From Rhynchopus sp. YZ270_cl-10 (taxonomy: Eukaryota; Euglenozoa; Diplonemea; Diplonemida; Diplonemidae), in assembly GCA_964035575.1 (NCBI GenBank), contig OZ037913.1:992001-1056000 (forward strand): a DNA stretch of 64,000 nucleotides, read 5' to 3'. Below are positions 51,064 to 60,924 of this stretch, piece by piece (within the stretch, counting starts at the first letter, position 1; every line of letters begins with the position of its first letter). Made by a program: the position numbers and the translations under genes. The notes beneath the pieces are model-generated. The model searched no databases. It was given only the letters and a program-made list of their open reading frames with translations, and had not been told where the DNA came from.

Positions 51064-53145
51064 ATGGGCTGCTGCGGGAGCCAGGAAGGGCCACAGCAGA
51101 CCGGGGCTGCAACGGCTACGGCGACCCCACCCCCCGCGAAAGCACCACCTACCCGGAAAGGGAATGGAAATACTGAGGTGGCTCCAAAACCGAAGGCACA
51201 CCAGGACCCATACTCTGCCCCAATGTCGCTATTCTCTCCAACGGAAAGCGATAACTCTGGTGCAGCCCCTCCGGATGATTGGGAGTCGTGGAACACTCAG
51301 TTTGCTGCGCAATACGACGTAAACCATTTGATCAATGAACACTCCTCAACGAGAATGTGGAAGGCCACCTACAGACAGCCGCTTCTCCATGAAAAGAAGG
51401 TTTGCGAAAAGAAACGTCGCCGCTCTGTAGCCTGCAAGGTGGTCAACCGCAATGAGGTTGGTAACGCATCGTGGGTTGCCGCTGCACGCGAGGTGAAATT
51501 CCTTCAAAAGCTGAACCACCCCAACGTAGTAGCATACCAAGACTCCTACATCACACCGGACAGCATCATCACCGTCATGGAAATCTGCAAAGGAGGGGAA
51601 CTCCCGCATTCACTCTCTGAACACAAACAGATCTATACTGAGGGTGCGGTGATGCGAGTCATGGGAAACATTCTGTCCGGCATCACTCACGTTCATGACA
51701 AAGAGGTGTGTCATCGGAATGTGAATCCAGGGCATTTGTTGATAAAGAGTAAGTTGCGACCATCTGAGGTTTCGCTCTTTGAGAAGGTGAAGCAGGCGCT
51801 GCATGAGGTGCCGGAGAAGGAGAAGGAGAAGGTCGAGGAGTTCCCGGCGCCCGCGTTTGCGTCGATTGCGACGTGTACGAAGGAGCAGCGTGCGTCTGTG
51901 GTGTCGTCGCTGTCTTCATTGAGGGAGCACGACATCGTAGATGCGCTGCGTGGTGCGGACGTCGTCAGCCACATCTCCAGCAGCATCGCCATCGCGGGCT
52001 TCGATATGGCAACCCAACTCCGCCAGGGCGAAACAACCGACGATGTCGCCGACATCTCCTGCAACCCTTACTTCACCTCCCCCGAAATCCTCCACCTCCT
52101 CCGCAAAAAGGGTCCCGCAGAAGGCGACCTTCCCTACGACAAATACGACCAGCGCTGTGATGTCTGGTCCGTTGGCATGGTCGCGTACGTCCTCCTTACA
52201 GGACAGCATCCGATGTCCTCCGATACTGGTGTCGAAACCGAGGAAGAGGTGGTGGGGAAAACGCTGGCGACGGATGTAGAGTATGAGCAGGCGATCTGGG
52301 CGTCGCTGTCCTGCTCTGCAAGGGAGTTCACGTCGTCGTGCCTGCAGCGTGACTACACAAAACGCCCGGTTGCGTCGCAGCTGTTGAAACACCGTTGGTT
52401 TACGTTGGGCTCTGAGTCGCCAGCACTCTGCGATGAACAGGACATCAGCCACGTTCCCTTGAAGCGCCCTTCGTCTTACAGAATCAAGCGCCCCGCGAAC
52501 GGCCACATGCAAGGTTGCTGTGACATCATCTGGGATGAGGGCACCCTGCAGACAAGCAAAGACGTGCTTATGACAATCGAAAGCTCGTTGGACCCACGTG
52601 ACCCGCGTGACACCCCCTTATCAGCACGCCTCATGGCAGATCTGCACGAACAACACCCAAGCTGTGTGTGGCTCGTGTACGATGACAGCGGCGGCTGTGT
52701 GAAAGACTACATCAACGAACTGGAGGAGTTCCAAAGCCACCACGTCCGTCTTGCTATCGGATCGAACGGGTTTCTTGTGATAGGGATTCCTGGGAACAAA
52801 GAGAAGCATACAGACTCGCATTGCGTCAAGGGTGCACAGGTGTTGGGGCCCGACATGGAAATTCTTGAGTGTTCGCTTGATCAGAATTTGGTGGATTCCA
52901 TTAAGAATACTGCCTTAGAGGTAGGTGGGTTGGGCACTGTATGGGTGACAGATTTCCTCAGTGTCAGTGCGCCCGATCTCAAATGGGTGGTTATCCTCGG
53001 CACCGCCAGTGGCGACAGTCTGATTACCAGTGAAAGCTGCCCGGTCCTCAAGATTCGCTACAAAAAACGCCTCATTCACTGCTTTGGGTTTGCGAAGTGC
53101 TACCAACTCCTCCCGCTTGCAAACCAGCGGTACCCCTCGATGTGA
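51064..53145 (+). CDS. Acylated pseudokinase related to CaM-type kinases
   Basis: 693 residues from the Met of MGCCGSQ (51064), a strong myristoylation-plus-palmitoylation signal like that of plant and protist CDPKs. An in-frame ATG at 50974 would bury it. The kinase fold spans about 80-470: VACKVVNRNE (beta-3 Lys), E in REVKFLQKLNHPNVV, hinge VMEICKGGEL. The catalytic loop reads CHRNVNPGHLL, so the HRD Asp is Asn. A 110-residue acidic insert follows, and GFDMATQL stands where DFG is expected. The C-lobe (DVWSVGMVAYVLLTGQHPMS, RPVASQLLKHRWF) is normal. Roughly 200 further residues form an unknown beta-rich domain. Likely catalytically dead membrane scaffold; inference. Confidence 0.8.
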   Translation: MGCCGSQEGPQQTGAATATATPPPAKAPPTRKGNGNTEVAPKPKAHQDPYSAPMSLFSPTESDNSGAAPPDDWESWNTQFAAQYDVNHLINEHSSTRMWKATYRQPLLHEKKVCEKKRRRSVACKVVNRNEVGNASWVAAAREVKFLQKLNHPNVVAYQDSYITPDSIITVMEICKGGELPHSLSEHKQIYTEGAVMRVMGNILSGITHVHDKEVCHRNVNPGHLLIKSKLRPSEVSLFEKVKQALHEVPEKEKEKVEEFPAPAFASIATCTKEQRASVVSSLSSLREHDIVDALRGADVVSHISSSIAIAGFDMATQLRQGETTDDVADISCNPYFTSPEILHLLRKKGPAEGDLPYDKYDQRCDVWSVGMVAYVLLTGQHPMSSDTGVETEEEVVGKTLATDVEYEQAIWASLSCSAREFTSSCLQRDYTKRPVASQLLKHRWFTLGSESPALCDEQDISHVPLKRPSSYRIKRPANGHMQGCCDIIWDEGTLQTSKDVLMTIESSLDPRDPRDTPLSARLMADLHEQHPSCVWLVYDDSGGCVKDYINELEEFQSHHVRLAIGSNGFLVIGIPGNKEKHTDSHCVKGAQVLGPDMEILECSLDQNLVDSIKNTALEVGGLGTVWVTDFLSVSAPDLKWVVILGTASGDSLITSESCPVLKIRYKKRLIHCFGFAKCYQLLPLANQRYPSM

Positions 53146-53392
53146 AAAAGAAGAGAAAAAAACAAACTAAAAAAAAATGAAAAATATAATCAAAAAACCT
53201 AAAAAAAAACCAGTTATTTTTTTAAAAGCAAAGTTTTACGTAACCTTTGGGGGCGGGAGTGGGGAAGAAGAAAACCAGCGAGAGGGGAGGGAAGTATTCT
53301 CGTAGACTGTTATGATATCAGGCTGCTTCGGGTAGGGGGTTGGCGCGGGTTAAAATTGTTCTTTCTTTCTTTTTTTTGTTTTACTCATGGAT

Positions 53393-53526
53393 GACACCCG
53401 TAACCGGGTACCGGGAATTGCCGGGTTTTAAAATTTTTCATTAACGGGTCCAATCGGGTTATAAAAACCTGGTAACACCTCGGTAATGGATCTAGGTTTT
53501 GCAAAACCCCGGTGATAACCGATACC
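53393..53526. repeat. ACCCGG/CCGGGT-word block
   Basis: Dense ACCGGGT/CCGGG words up to the left end of T10. A similar block lies inside T10 at 53641-53700, sharing GGGTACCGGG and a GTTTT...AATTTTT continuation in direct orientation. Looks like part of a foldback element disturbed by an insertion or duplication. Confidence 0.45.
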
Positions 53527-54192
53527 CAGGGTCCTAGCTCAGTAGAACGGAAAAGGTGGCCCACCTTTTCCGTTGTTTTTTTTTTTTTTTGGGTTTTTTT
53601 TACACGCAGGCCCCAGCCTAACCATCGTTCCATCGTTCTATCGACCCGGGTGCCCGGGTCGATGGGTCGATGGGTACCGGGTTGACCCGGGGTTTTGGGG
53701 AATTTTTTGAGATACCATCGAGCCGGACTCGATTGGTCAAACGTCGAAGGAAAAGGAAGCATGCAGCATGGCGAAATAAATAAAGTAGCGTACCGTGCGC
53801 CTGCGGCGCAAAGCTTGCAACCCACCCTTCCCATGACATAGTTTAGCTGGAAACATGTGCAAATTTAAGCGCAAATTTTAGAAATGTTGCGTACCGTGGC
53901 TTCGCCAGGAACCTTTGGGTGCCATGACCGCCATTTCTTTTGTAAATGTACTGAGGTTACTGATAATTCGTGCACACAAACTTTTAGAGTTAGAGTTAGA
54001 GTGTACAGCCGGGTCGTGCTAGACTTCTACAACAGCTCTGGGCCAAGGAGGTCCTCAGTGTCGTCAGCCAGTCCCCTTTGCTGTTAAAAACAGCGACTTG
54101 GCGTGGTCAATTTTTCCGCGCGAAGCGCAGAAAAATTTTTTTTTGAGCCACCTTTTCCGTTTCTTTTTTTTTTCTTCTGAGCTAGAACCCTG
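53527..54192. mobile_element. hAT-like non-autonomous element T10
   Basis: Ends CAGGGTCCTAGCTCAG / CTGAGCTAGAACCCTG (one mismatch). Flanked by CGATACC at 53520-53526 and 54193-54199 (7 bp, or 8 if one end base is counted as duplication). The private subterminal word ACGGAAAAGGTGG appears at the left in both orientations and once at the right. The core at about 53745-53935 is shared with T4 and T5. 666 bases, no transposase. Confidence 0.85.
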
Positions 54193-54580
54193 CGATACCC
54201 CATTCATGTCTTTTTTTTTTTTCTTTCTTGCATGGTTTGCATTTAAAAAATTTGCCGCAAAGTTATATAAAAATAAAGCATGGAAGTTGAGAGTGCACAC
54301 AAAACAAAAAAAACGAAACAAAGACTGTCCCCATATTGCACACCCTTTTTAAAGAATACCAACCAAACAAAGTAAAAATGCACCCATCCTCATTGTGCAC
54401 ATTCATCTTATTTTCATTTTATTTCTTTTTTTTTGAAAATAACAAAATTAAAAAAACGCAAACTATCGGAGAGGCCCCCAAAGGGCGTTCCAAATGAATA
54501 TCTTTTTTTTTTTAAATACGCGTTTTTTTTAAATATTGTCCCCTACTGTTGTGCAATGATATATAATAACCTGCAGAGAA

Positions 54581-54635
54581 CCAGTACCTGCGTCCACAGA
54601 GGGGCGGTGATACGTGTGTACTGTCAACTTCTCTG
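54581..54635 (+). repeat. Family D repeat (copy D5)
   Basis: CAGTACCTGCGTCCACAGAG then TACTGTCAACTTCTCTGTG with a T-rich tail. Confidence 0.5.
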
Positions 54636-54866
54636 TGTATTTTTTTTTTGTTTGGTGTGTCTTTAAAAATGGGGAAGGGGGGCAGCCTCGCTCAATGCGC
54701 CTTTCTTCTCTCCCCCTCTCCCCCTCTATATCCCTCCACAACTTAGCAAACCCCCCTGCCGTTTTAAGCATATCATCAAAAAAAAATGCCTCTTTTTTTT
54801 TTTTTTTGCACTCCCTTCATTTCTACACCACTACCACCACCACCTACTTCAGGCGCGGTCAAAAGG

Positions 54867-56994
54867 ATGGCGGAAACTTCGGAGGTCGAAGGCCTGTTCC
54901 GCGCAGTCAAACTCGAGGATTGGCGTGTTGTGGAGAAGTGGTGTGCGAGTGGAGGTGATGTGAATGTTGTCGACAAGACGTACAAACACTCAACCCCGTT
55001 GCACTGGGCGGCGTACACGGGCAGCGAGAAGGTGACCTCTGTGTTGCTTGACTTTGGTGCTGATGTGAATGCGCTGGAGTCAGACAACAAGACGGCACTG
55101 CACCTCGGTGCCTTCGAGGGCAACCAGGAGGTAGTCGAGATGCTGGTCAATGCGGGTGCGAACTACCGTTTGCGTGACACGCTGGGGAAGACGCCGTGCG
55201 ACGTGGCGATCATGAACAAACACATCCAGGTGGCAAGGGTGCTGCCGAACTACGCAGAGTGCGTGGCACCCAAGGCAGTCAGCGAGTCTGCGTCGCCGAC
55301 GTCGCTGATGTGGGAGGAGCGTCCCATTCAGAACGCGTCTGTTGCGTCTTCGTCTTCATCTGCGGTGCGTGGACGGCGTGGGGCACAACGCAGCGAGGTG
55401 GAGGATACATCACCACAGCAGCAGGAGGAGGAACGTGTCCAGCCTGTGGTGCCGCCGCTCTCTGCACTGCGTGGCGGGGTGAGCAGTCCTGCAGCGTCAC
55501 ATGCAGGGCATGTGGTGCATGCGCACACCCCTGCCGCACAGCATCAACATCAGCATCAACAGGAGGTGCCCTACTCCATCCAAGTGCGTGCCGGTGCGGA
55601 CGCATACCCAGTAGAAGGCATCTTCACACTCGCAGCAAGCCGCACCTGGGAAGGCATGCCACTCTGGGAGTGCACCTTCGAGTCAGGCGTGAAGGGGTGC
55701 ATCTACGCAGGCACAAACGGGCTTTGGATTGTGACGGAGGATATATGGTATGGGTTCCCTCTCCCCTGTCGTGACATTCTGCAACAGATTTCTTCACCGA
55801 TTTTTTGACCAAATATGCCTTTTATCACTCTCTCTTTACAGCCACATCGAGAGCGACTCTGGTCTTATCACCTCCGCGCACAAACACGAAGGCGCGATGC
55901 CACACGAGATGCAGCAGTGGGAGACACACAACGGCGCTGACTGGGTGGTCGACACAACAGTCACTGTCGCGGCAACGGCGTTCCACAAGCCACCCACCAC
56001 CACTACCACCCCCACCACCACCACCACCGGCACACCCCTCCCTGCCGCACCACCACAACACCACCAACGTATGTACGCACCACGAGGCGACTACGGGATT
56101 TCTCGGGTAGAGGAGGATGAGGGGCACGAACGGCGAAGTTGGCTTGCCCAGGAGGACAGGGCGAGGCGGCAGGTCGAGAAGCGGGCACGCAAAGCACTGA
56201 AGGATCTACTGGAGGACCAGGAGCTGTATGGTGGGATCTACAGGCCTGCAGCGCATCGGGGGGCGAGCGAGGACCGGAGCAGCTACCACTACAGCCAGCA
56301 CCAGGGGCGCCGGCGGAGCCCACCGCGGAGCAGTACGCACTCCTCGCACCGTGTGGAGGATGCGGCAAAGCGGGCGTTGATGGACCCACACGACGATGAG
56401 TACCTAGCTGACAAGGAGAGGCGGCGCGCAGAGCGGCGTGCACGGCGGCGGGCAGAGAAAGAGGAGTACAAAGAGATGCGTCGCGCGCAGAGGCGGCAGG
56501 AGCGCGAGATGCGCAGTGGTGCACGCAGCCGCTCGCGTAGCAGGCACCGTAGTGTTGTCGGTCGGCAACGTCGTGCCTCACGCTCCCCAGCACGCTCTGT
56601 GCGCAGCGCAAAGTCGGGCCGTTCCCTTCGGTCAGTCTCACGCAGCTCCGTGCGGAGTGCACGATCCGCTCGTTCAGTGCGTTCCGGCAGGTCTGCACGG
56701 TCTCGGTCCTCTCGAGGCAGAACACCATCACGTTCCGGCCGCGCTGGACGTTCCCAATCTCGCTCTCGTTCTCGCTCCCGAGCACGTTCCGTTGCATCAG
56801 ACTATGGTGATGACAGAGGAGAGGCACGTCGACCCTGGCTCCCCCCAGGGTCTGCCGCATCGGTTACAGGGAAGCGTGTCACCGATGGCTTCGCAGACTA
56901 CCCTTCACGCCTCAGAGGCTGGGATGACGACGTTCAGCACTACCTCAACACTTCGCGAGCCTCGAGTCGTTCCTATTCTTCGCGGTATTTGTAA
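54867..56994 (+). CDS. Ankyrin-repeat protein with Arg/Ser-rich tail (2 exons)
   Basis: Exons 54867-55747 and 55842-56994 give 677 residues. ATG 54867 begins MAETSEVEGLFRAV; the earlier in-frame ATG at 54786 adds leader sequence. Residues about 8-130 hold three to four ankyrin repeats (STPLHWAAYTGSEKVTSVLL, KTALHLGAFEGNQEVVEMLV). A Gln/Ser linker is followed by an unknown Trp-rich domain (about 240-350: FTLAASRTWEGMPLWECTFE, GLWIVTEDIWCH) split by the intron. Then come a Thr/Pro run, a charged helix and about 100 residues of Arg-Ser repeats. Arg-Ser tails usually mean nuclear RNA-processing partners; the combination is unusual and the role unknown. Confidence 0.82.
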
Positions 56995-57686
56995 TGTGGT
57001 GAAACTAAATTGGAGAAAAAAAATGGGGGAAAATGGGGAAAAAACTAGATTTTTTTTTACCGTTTTTTTTTTAGAGTTTAGGTAGGTGCAAATGGGGGTC
57101 TTTTTTTGAGCATAGACTTATGTTAAATTATTAGATCAAACAAACAAACAAACAAACAAATTGCGACAAAGACAAACGTGGGTTTTTTTTTTATTGTGAA
57201 ATGTGTGGGTAGGTGGGTTGAGTAGTATTGAACAGTGGGGTAGGGGAAAACGTCCGAAACAAAAGAAGCAAAACAAAAAAAAAAAACAAACAAACCAAAG
57301 TCTACGATATGGAACAGTTACATTTCAATAATTGTGCGGAGCTCGCACGAGAAAAAAAAGCGAGGTGTCTCCACATTATCAATTTTTCAACAAAATAGAA
57401 AAATAAAAACAGTGAAAATCATTGCATTTACTAGAAGGGGAAAAAGCGACCTCTCTGAAAACCAACAACAATACTCAAGGAGGGGTAAGCAAAACATAGG
57501 GGAATCTATAACACATGAGAACACCTCTGTAGATAAGGTCTCACAACATATCTGTTGCCCTTTTCTTAGGATGGCATTTTTGTTTTATTCAGTGGAAAGA
57601 AAATGCCTTTTTTATGGTGTTATGACCCCAATACAGCAATATTCATTTTTTTCCCCCCCAACAAAGCATTATTTAGTTTTTTTTGT

Positions 57687-57720
57687 GTTGACCAAGCACA
57701 GTGAGGGCTTAGGTTCATTT
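57687..57720 (+). repeat. Family A hairpin A19
   Basis: GTTGACCAAGCACAGTGAGG then GCTTAGGTTCATTTCAC. Stem (C)AAGC/GCTT(A). Confidence 0.5.
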
Positions 57721-57869
57721 CACAAAAAGAACTTTTGCATTCTTTTGAGTAGAATTATTTACATTTTGTGTCATTTATTTTTCAGTGCGAAATCGCCCCC
57801 ACAAAAATAAATCACAAATGGAACAGCTTTTCAGTGAGTATTTTTCCCGGTGACGAGTTAGTTTTCAAT

Positions 57870-57900
57870 GATGTGTGTGCACGAGAGGCACATTCATCTT
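57870..57900 (+). repeat. Family A GNRA hairpin A20
   Basis: GATG/CATC base, TGTGC/GCACA stem, A-C-GAGA-G loop; the same stem version as A3 of the GST flank. Confidence 0.7.
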
Positions 57901-58341
57901 TCAAGTTTTTTTCTTTCTTTTTCCTTTTCTTTTTACCGCTGTGTGAGCAATGTGTATCACCCTTTATTTGAAATATATTCTTTCCAGGGTTTGCTTCCTT
58001 CCTCTAAGAAGGCAAACAACTCTACGTAGAAAACAAAAAATCCCCCCCCTAAAATAGTAAACGAACAACCCCCCCCTCTTCCCTCTCCTCCTCCCCCCGC
58101 TCCCTACAATTTTGCTTTTTCACACCTCACACTTCTCTCTAGCGTACCCCCATCCCCCCTCCCAATCCAGCTAATCCAACACAACACAAAATACCTCCTA
58201 CATATGCCATAAAAAGCGCTAACAAAATCGGGTATATCGTCTGAATGGTTGCACCATTTTTTGTTCTTTCTGTCACACTTCTACCCGTGGTTCCTCATAT
58301 GAGATATTATTAGAAATCGGTCTTTTTTTTGAGAGCCTCGA

Positions 58342-59418
58342 ATGTCTAGGTTAATTGAAGCGCCTCCCCCAGCGATACCGCTTGCCGTGAATTGTAACTC
58401 ACCAGCATCAACGTCAGTTTCAGCATTGGGGACACGAGATCGGCATACCACAGTATCTACAGCACGACGATGGGAGGCCTTTCTTGCGAACGGTGTGGCA
58501 GTGAGTGGAGAGGCACGTACCTGGCTTTTGCAGAGCACAGACTGCGTTGCACTTCATCTTCGTATACGTATCCTCCACGACAGCGGCAGAGCAGACGGGG
58601 CTAAGCCAACACCGCGCCGTATTCTTCTCTCCTCCCGCCAGGTTGCCGCTGTGCGACGACGCTTCTCCTGCACCCCCGACGCTGTCCTCACTCCCATTAC
58701 CGCTCCCATTCCTGAGCAGATTACTGCATTTTGCGTATTATTCGCGAAATCACAGAGCAACAACAGTACTTCCACTTCCATTGCACGCTTTACGCATCTT
58801 CTTTGCCCATTTCTTGACGAAGCTTTGATTGACGACGTCATCAAACGATGTGATTTTGGTGAATCATCAGAACACACCATATGCACGGCATTGGTGTTGA
58901 TATGTCTCTGCTGGGTGGACGTTGCTTCGGAAGGGGAAATGCTAGCGTTTTTTTCTGCAGTCGCTTTAAGAGGAGGTATTGCCGTGCCTTCAGCACGAAG
59001 TGAATTGGATGAAGTTCCGTCTGGGGTTCCCTCATCGGCAGTGGAGGTGGACCGTGCGGTAGAATTGCTAGCAACACTTAGACGTCGTTCGCATCAGCGG
59101 TTTGCAAGTGGTCGGGAGAGAGATGAAATACCTATACAAAGGGAAAGACCGAAGTCGGCATGTCTCCCTACAGTGTCGCAAGGTGATGTGTCAGGGCAAA
59201 GGAGTGTCCATGTGAAGAGAAGGAGGGAACGTCCGTCAACTGCCTTAGCACTGCCCGACCGTGCAAAGAAGGCGGCCATGGCATGTCACACCAGTACCGT
59301 GGAGGTCCAGCCCCTCCCCGAGTGGTGCAGACTCCCAGAAAAGGTGATAACGTATAGGAGGAAGCCTGGTCTTGCTGCTGTGGGGGGCATTTACACTGTG
59401 GGTTATAGGGAGCATTGA
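58342..59418 (+). CDS. Hypothetical protein
   Basis: 358 residues, single exon. Residues 1-130 are Ala/Arg/Ser-rich. Residues about 130-215 are predicted helical and hydrophobic (THLLCPFLDEALIDDVIKRC, CTALVLICLCWVDVASEGEM). The remainder is basic and low-complexity (RERDEIPIQRERPKSA), ending AVGGIYTVGYREH. No family recognised. Ends 85 bases before the first P1 gene. Confidence 0.6.
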   Translation: MSRLIEAPPPAIPLAVNCNSPASTSVSALGTRDRHTTVSTARRWEAFLANGVAVSGEARTWLLQSTDCVALHLRIRILHDSGRADGAKPTPRRILLSSRQVAAVRRRFSCTPDAVLTPITAPIPEQITAFCVLFAKSQSNNSTSTSIARFTHLLCPFLDEALIDDVIKRCDFGESSEHTICTALVLICLCWVDVASEGEMLAFFSAVALRGGIAVPSARSELDEVPSGVPSSAVEVDRAVELLATLRRRSHQRFASGRERDEIPIQRERPKSACLPTVSQGDVSGQRSVHVKRRRERPSTALALPDRAKKAAMACHTSTVEVQPLPEWCRLPEKVITYRRKPGLAAVGGIYTVGYREH

Positions 59419-59503
59419 GAGGAAAAAGAAAGGCCCTTTTTTTGTTTTTTTTCCACATTTTTTTTCCACCATATTTGAGACAGATCGAAAGAAAAGAGAC
59501 ACA

Positions 59504-59870
59504 ATGGCATCCAACGACGAGCTTGCATGCGTGTACGCAGCCCTGATCTGCCACGATGAGGGCCTTGAGGTCACCGCCGACAAGATCGCCACCATCACCA
59601 AGGGTGCGGGTCTTGAGGTTGAGGCCTTCTACCCGGGCCTCTTCGCGACCTTCCTTCAGGCCAAGCCCCTGGGTGACCTGATCAGCAACGTTGGAGGAGG
59701 TGGAGGTGGTGACGCTGCGCCTGCGGCTGCGGGCGGTGACGCACCGGCGGCTGAGGCGAAGAAGGTATGACACACACCACACACACAGCACAACACCACC
59801 ACCACAGGAGGAGAAGGCGGCAGCCCCGTCTGAGGAGGACGAGGACATGGGCTTCGGTCTGTTCGACTAA
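59504..59870 (+). CDS. RPLP1: Acidic ribosomal protein P1, copy 1 (2 exons)
   Basis: Exons 59504-59764 and 59808-59870 give 107 residues. The N-terminal helical dimerisation domain reads ELACVYAALICHDEGLEVTA, then an Ala/Gly hinge and the conserved end EEDEDMGFGLFD, which recruits elongation factors and is the universal P-protein tail. Forms the P0-(P1-P2)2 stalk of the 60S subunit. The 43-nt intron sits exactly before the acidic tail. Its twin lies 1,045 bases downstream; all coding differences I noticed are synonymous. Confidence 0.95.
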
Positions 59871-60548
59871 GCATGGCAACGTTTTGAACGTTGTTGCGTT
59901 CAAAGTCTATGGGGATGTGGGGGGTGATGCGCACTTTTGCCTGAATGCACAAAAAACAATGAGCATTAAAACAAAGAGGGGGATAGTCAACTTCTCCAAC
60001 TCCTAGATTGGTGTGGAGCGCAATGGGAAACGTATGGGGTGTTCTTTCTTTTTTCTCTATTTCGTTTTCATCTTTGCATGGAACAGATTACAATAAACAG
60101 TTCGAGCCACCACGTTGTTCATTCACTCATGCTCGCATGCGTGCCGTACCCCTCACGTAGCCTCACGGGTGGCGCTTACCTATTTGCATTGCTGCGCCGT
60201 GTCTCTGATCTTCTTCTGGAAGGCTGTTTCTCGTGATAAAAGTTCTTTTGCTTGGTTGTGTTAATGCAGCCTCAATTCTAATAAGGAACCTCGTAAACGA
60301 AGCATTTTTGGGCGTTGAGGATTGTTTCCTTCACAACGTGAAGAGCCTCTTCGCCAGATGTTTTCACCTCCATCAGCGATGTGGGCGCGTCCTTCAGTTC
60401 ACCCTTCTTGGTCTGTTTCCATGATATTATATTTAGTTAATGTTCAACCGAGATGCTCCCTTTCCGCAAAAAGTGGGCGTCTCAGTACACTTCCCCTTTT
60501 CCCTTTTGAATTCACCACTTCTGATAAAGGCAAACACTCAAAGACACA
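59871..60548. other. Spacer between the two P1 genes
   Basis: Unrelated to the region upstream of copy 1 except for the last eight bases (AGACACAA). No dispersed element recognised and no coding signal. Confidence 0.5.
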
Positions 60549-60924
60549 ATGGCATCCAACGACGAGCTTGCATGCGTGTACGCAGCCCTGATCTGCCACG
60601 ATGAGGGCCTTGAGGTCACCGCCGACAAGATCGCCACCATCACCAAGGGTGCGGGTCTTGAGGTTGAGGCCTTCTACCCGGGTCTCTTCGCGACCTTCCT
60701 TCAGGCCAAGCCCCTGGGTGACCTGATCAGCAACGTTGGAGGAGGTGGAGGTGGTGACGCCGCGCCTGCGGCTGCGGGCGGTGACGCACCGGCGGCTGAG
60801 GCGAAGAAGGTATGACATACACTGCACACACAGCACAACACCACCACCACCACCACCACAGGAGGAGAAGGCGGCAGCCCCGTCTGAGGAGGACGAGGAC
60901 ATGGGCTTCGGTCTGTTCGACTAA
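60549..60924 (+). CDS. RPLP1: Acidic ribosomal protein P1, copy 2 (2 exons)
   Basis: Exons 60549-60809 and 60862-60924; protein apparently identical to copy 1. The intron is 52 nt, differing by extra CCA/CAC units and three base changes. Homology to copy 1 begins at the start-codon context and ends four bases after the stop codon; UTRs and promoters are unrelated. That suggests recent gene conversion limited to the gene body, or duplication followed by strong selection on the coding part. Confidence 0.95.

Larger units (their letters stand above)
53146..54866. other. Intergenic region around element T10
   Basis: Holds an ACCCGG-word block (53393-53700) straddling the left end of T10, T10 itself and D5. 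54240-54560 is AT-rich with no structure recognised. Confidence 0.55.
56995..58341. other. Intergenic region
   Basis: Contains a CAAA tetranucleotide run (57138-57162), family A copies at 57687 and 57870, and AT-rich sequence. No coding signal. Confidence 0.55.

Noticed and set aside
7085-57900. CRISPR array explanation for the repeated hairpins
   Set aside because: Copies are dispersed, unequal in sequence and spacing, in a eukaryotic genome, with no cas genes.
7085-57900. tRNA genes at family A sites
   Set aside because: A- and B-box-like words are present, but the copies are far too short for a cloverleaf and lack acceptor and anticodon stems.
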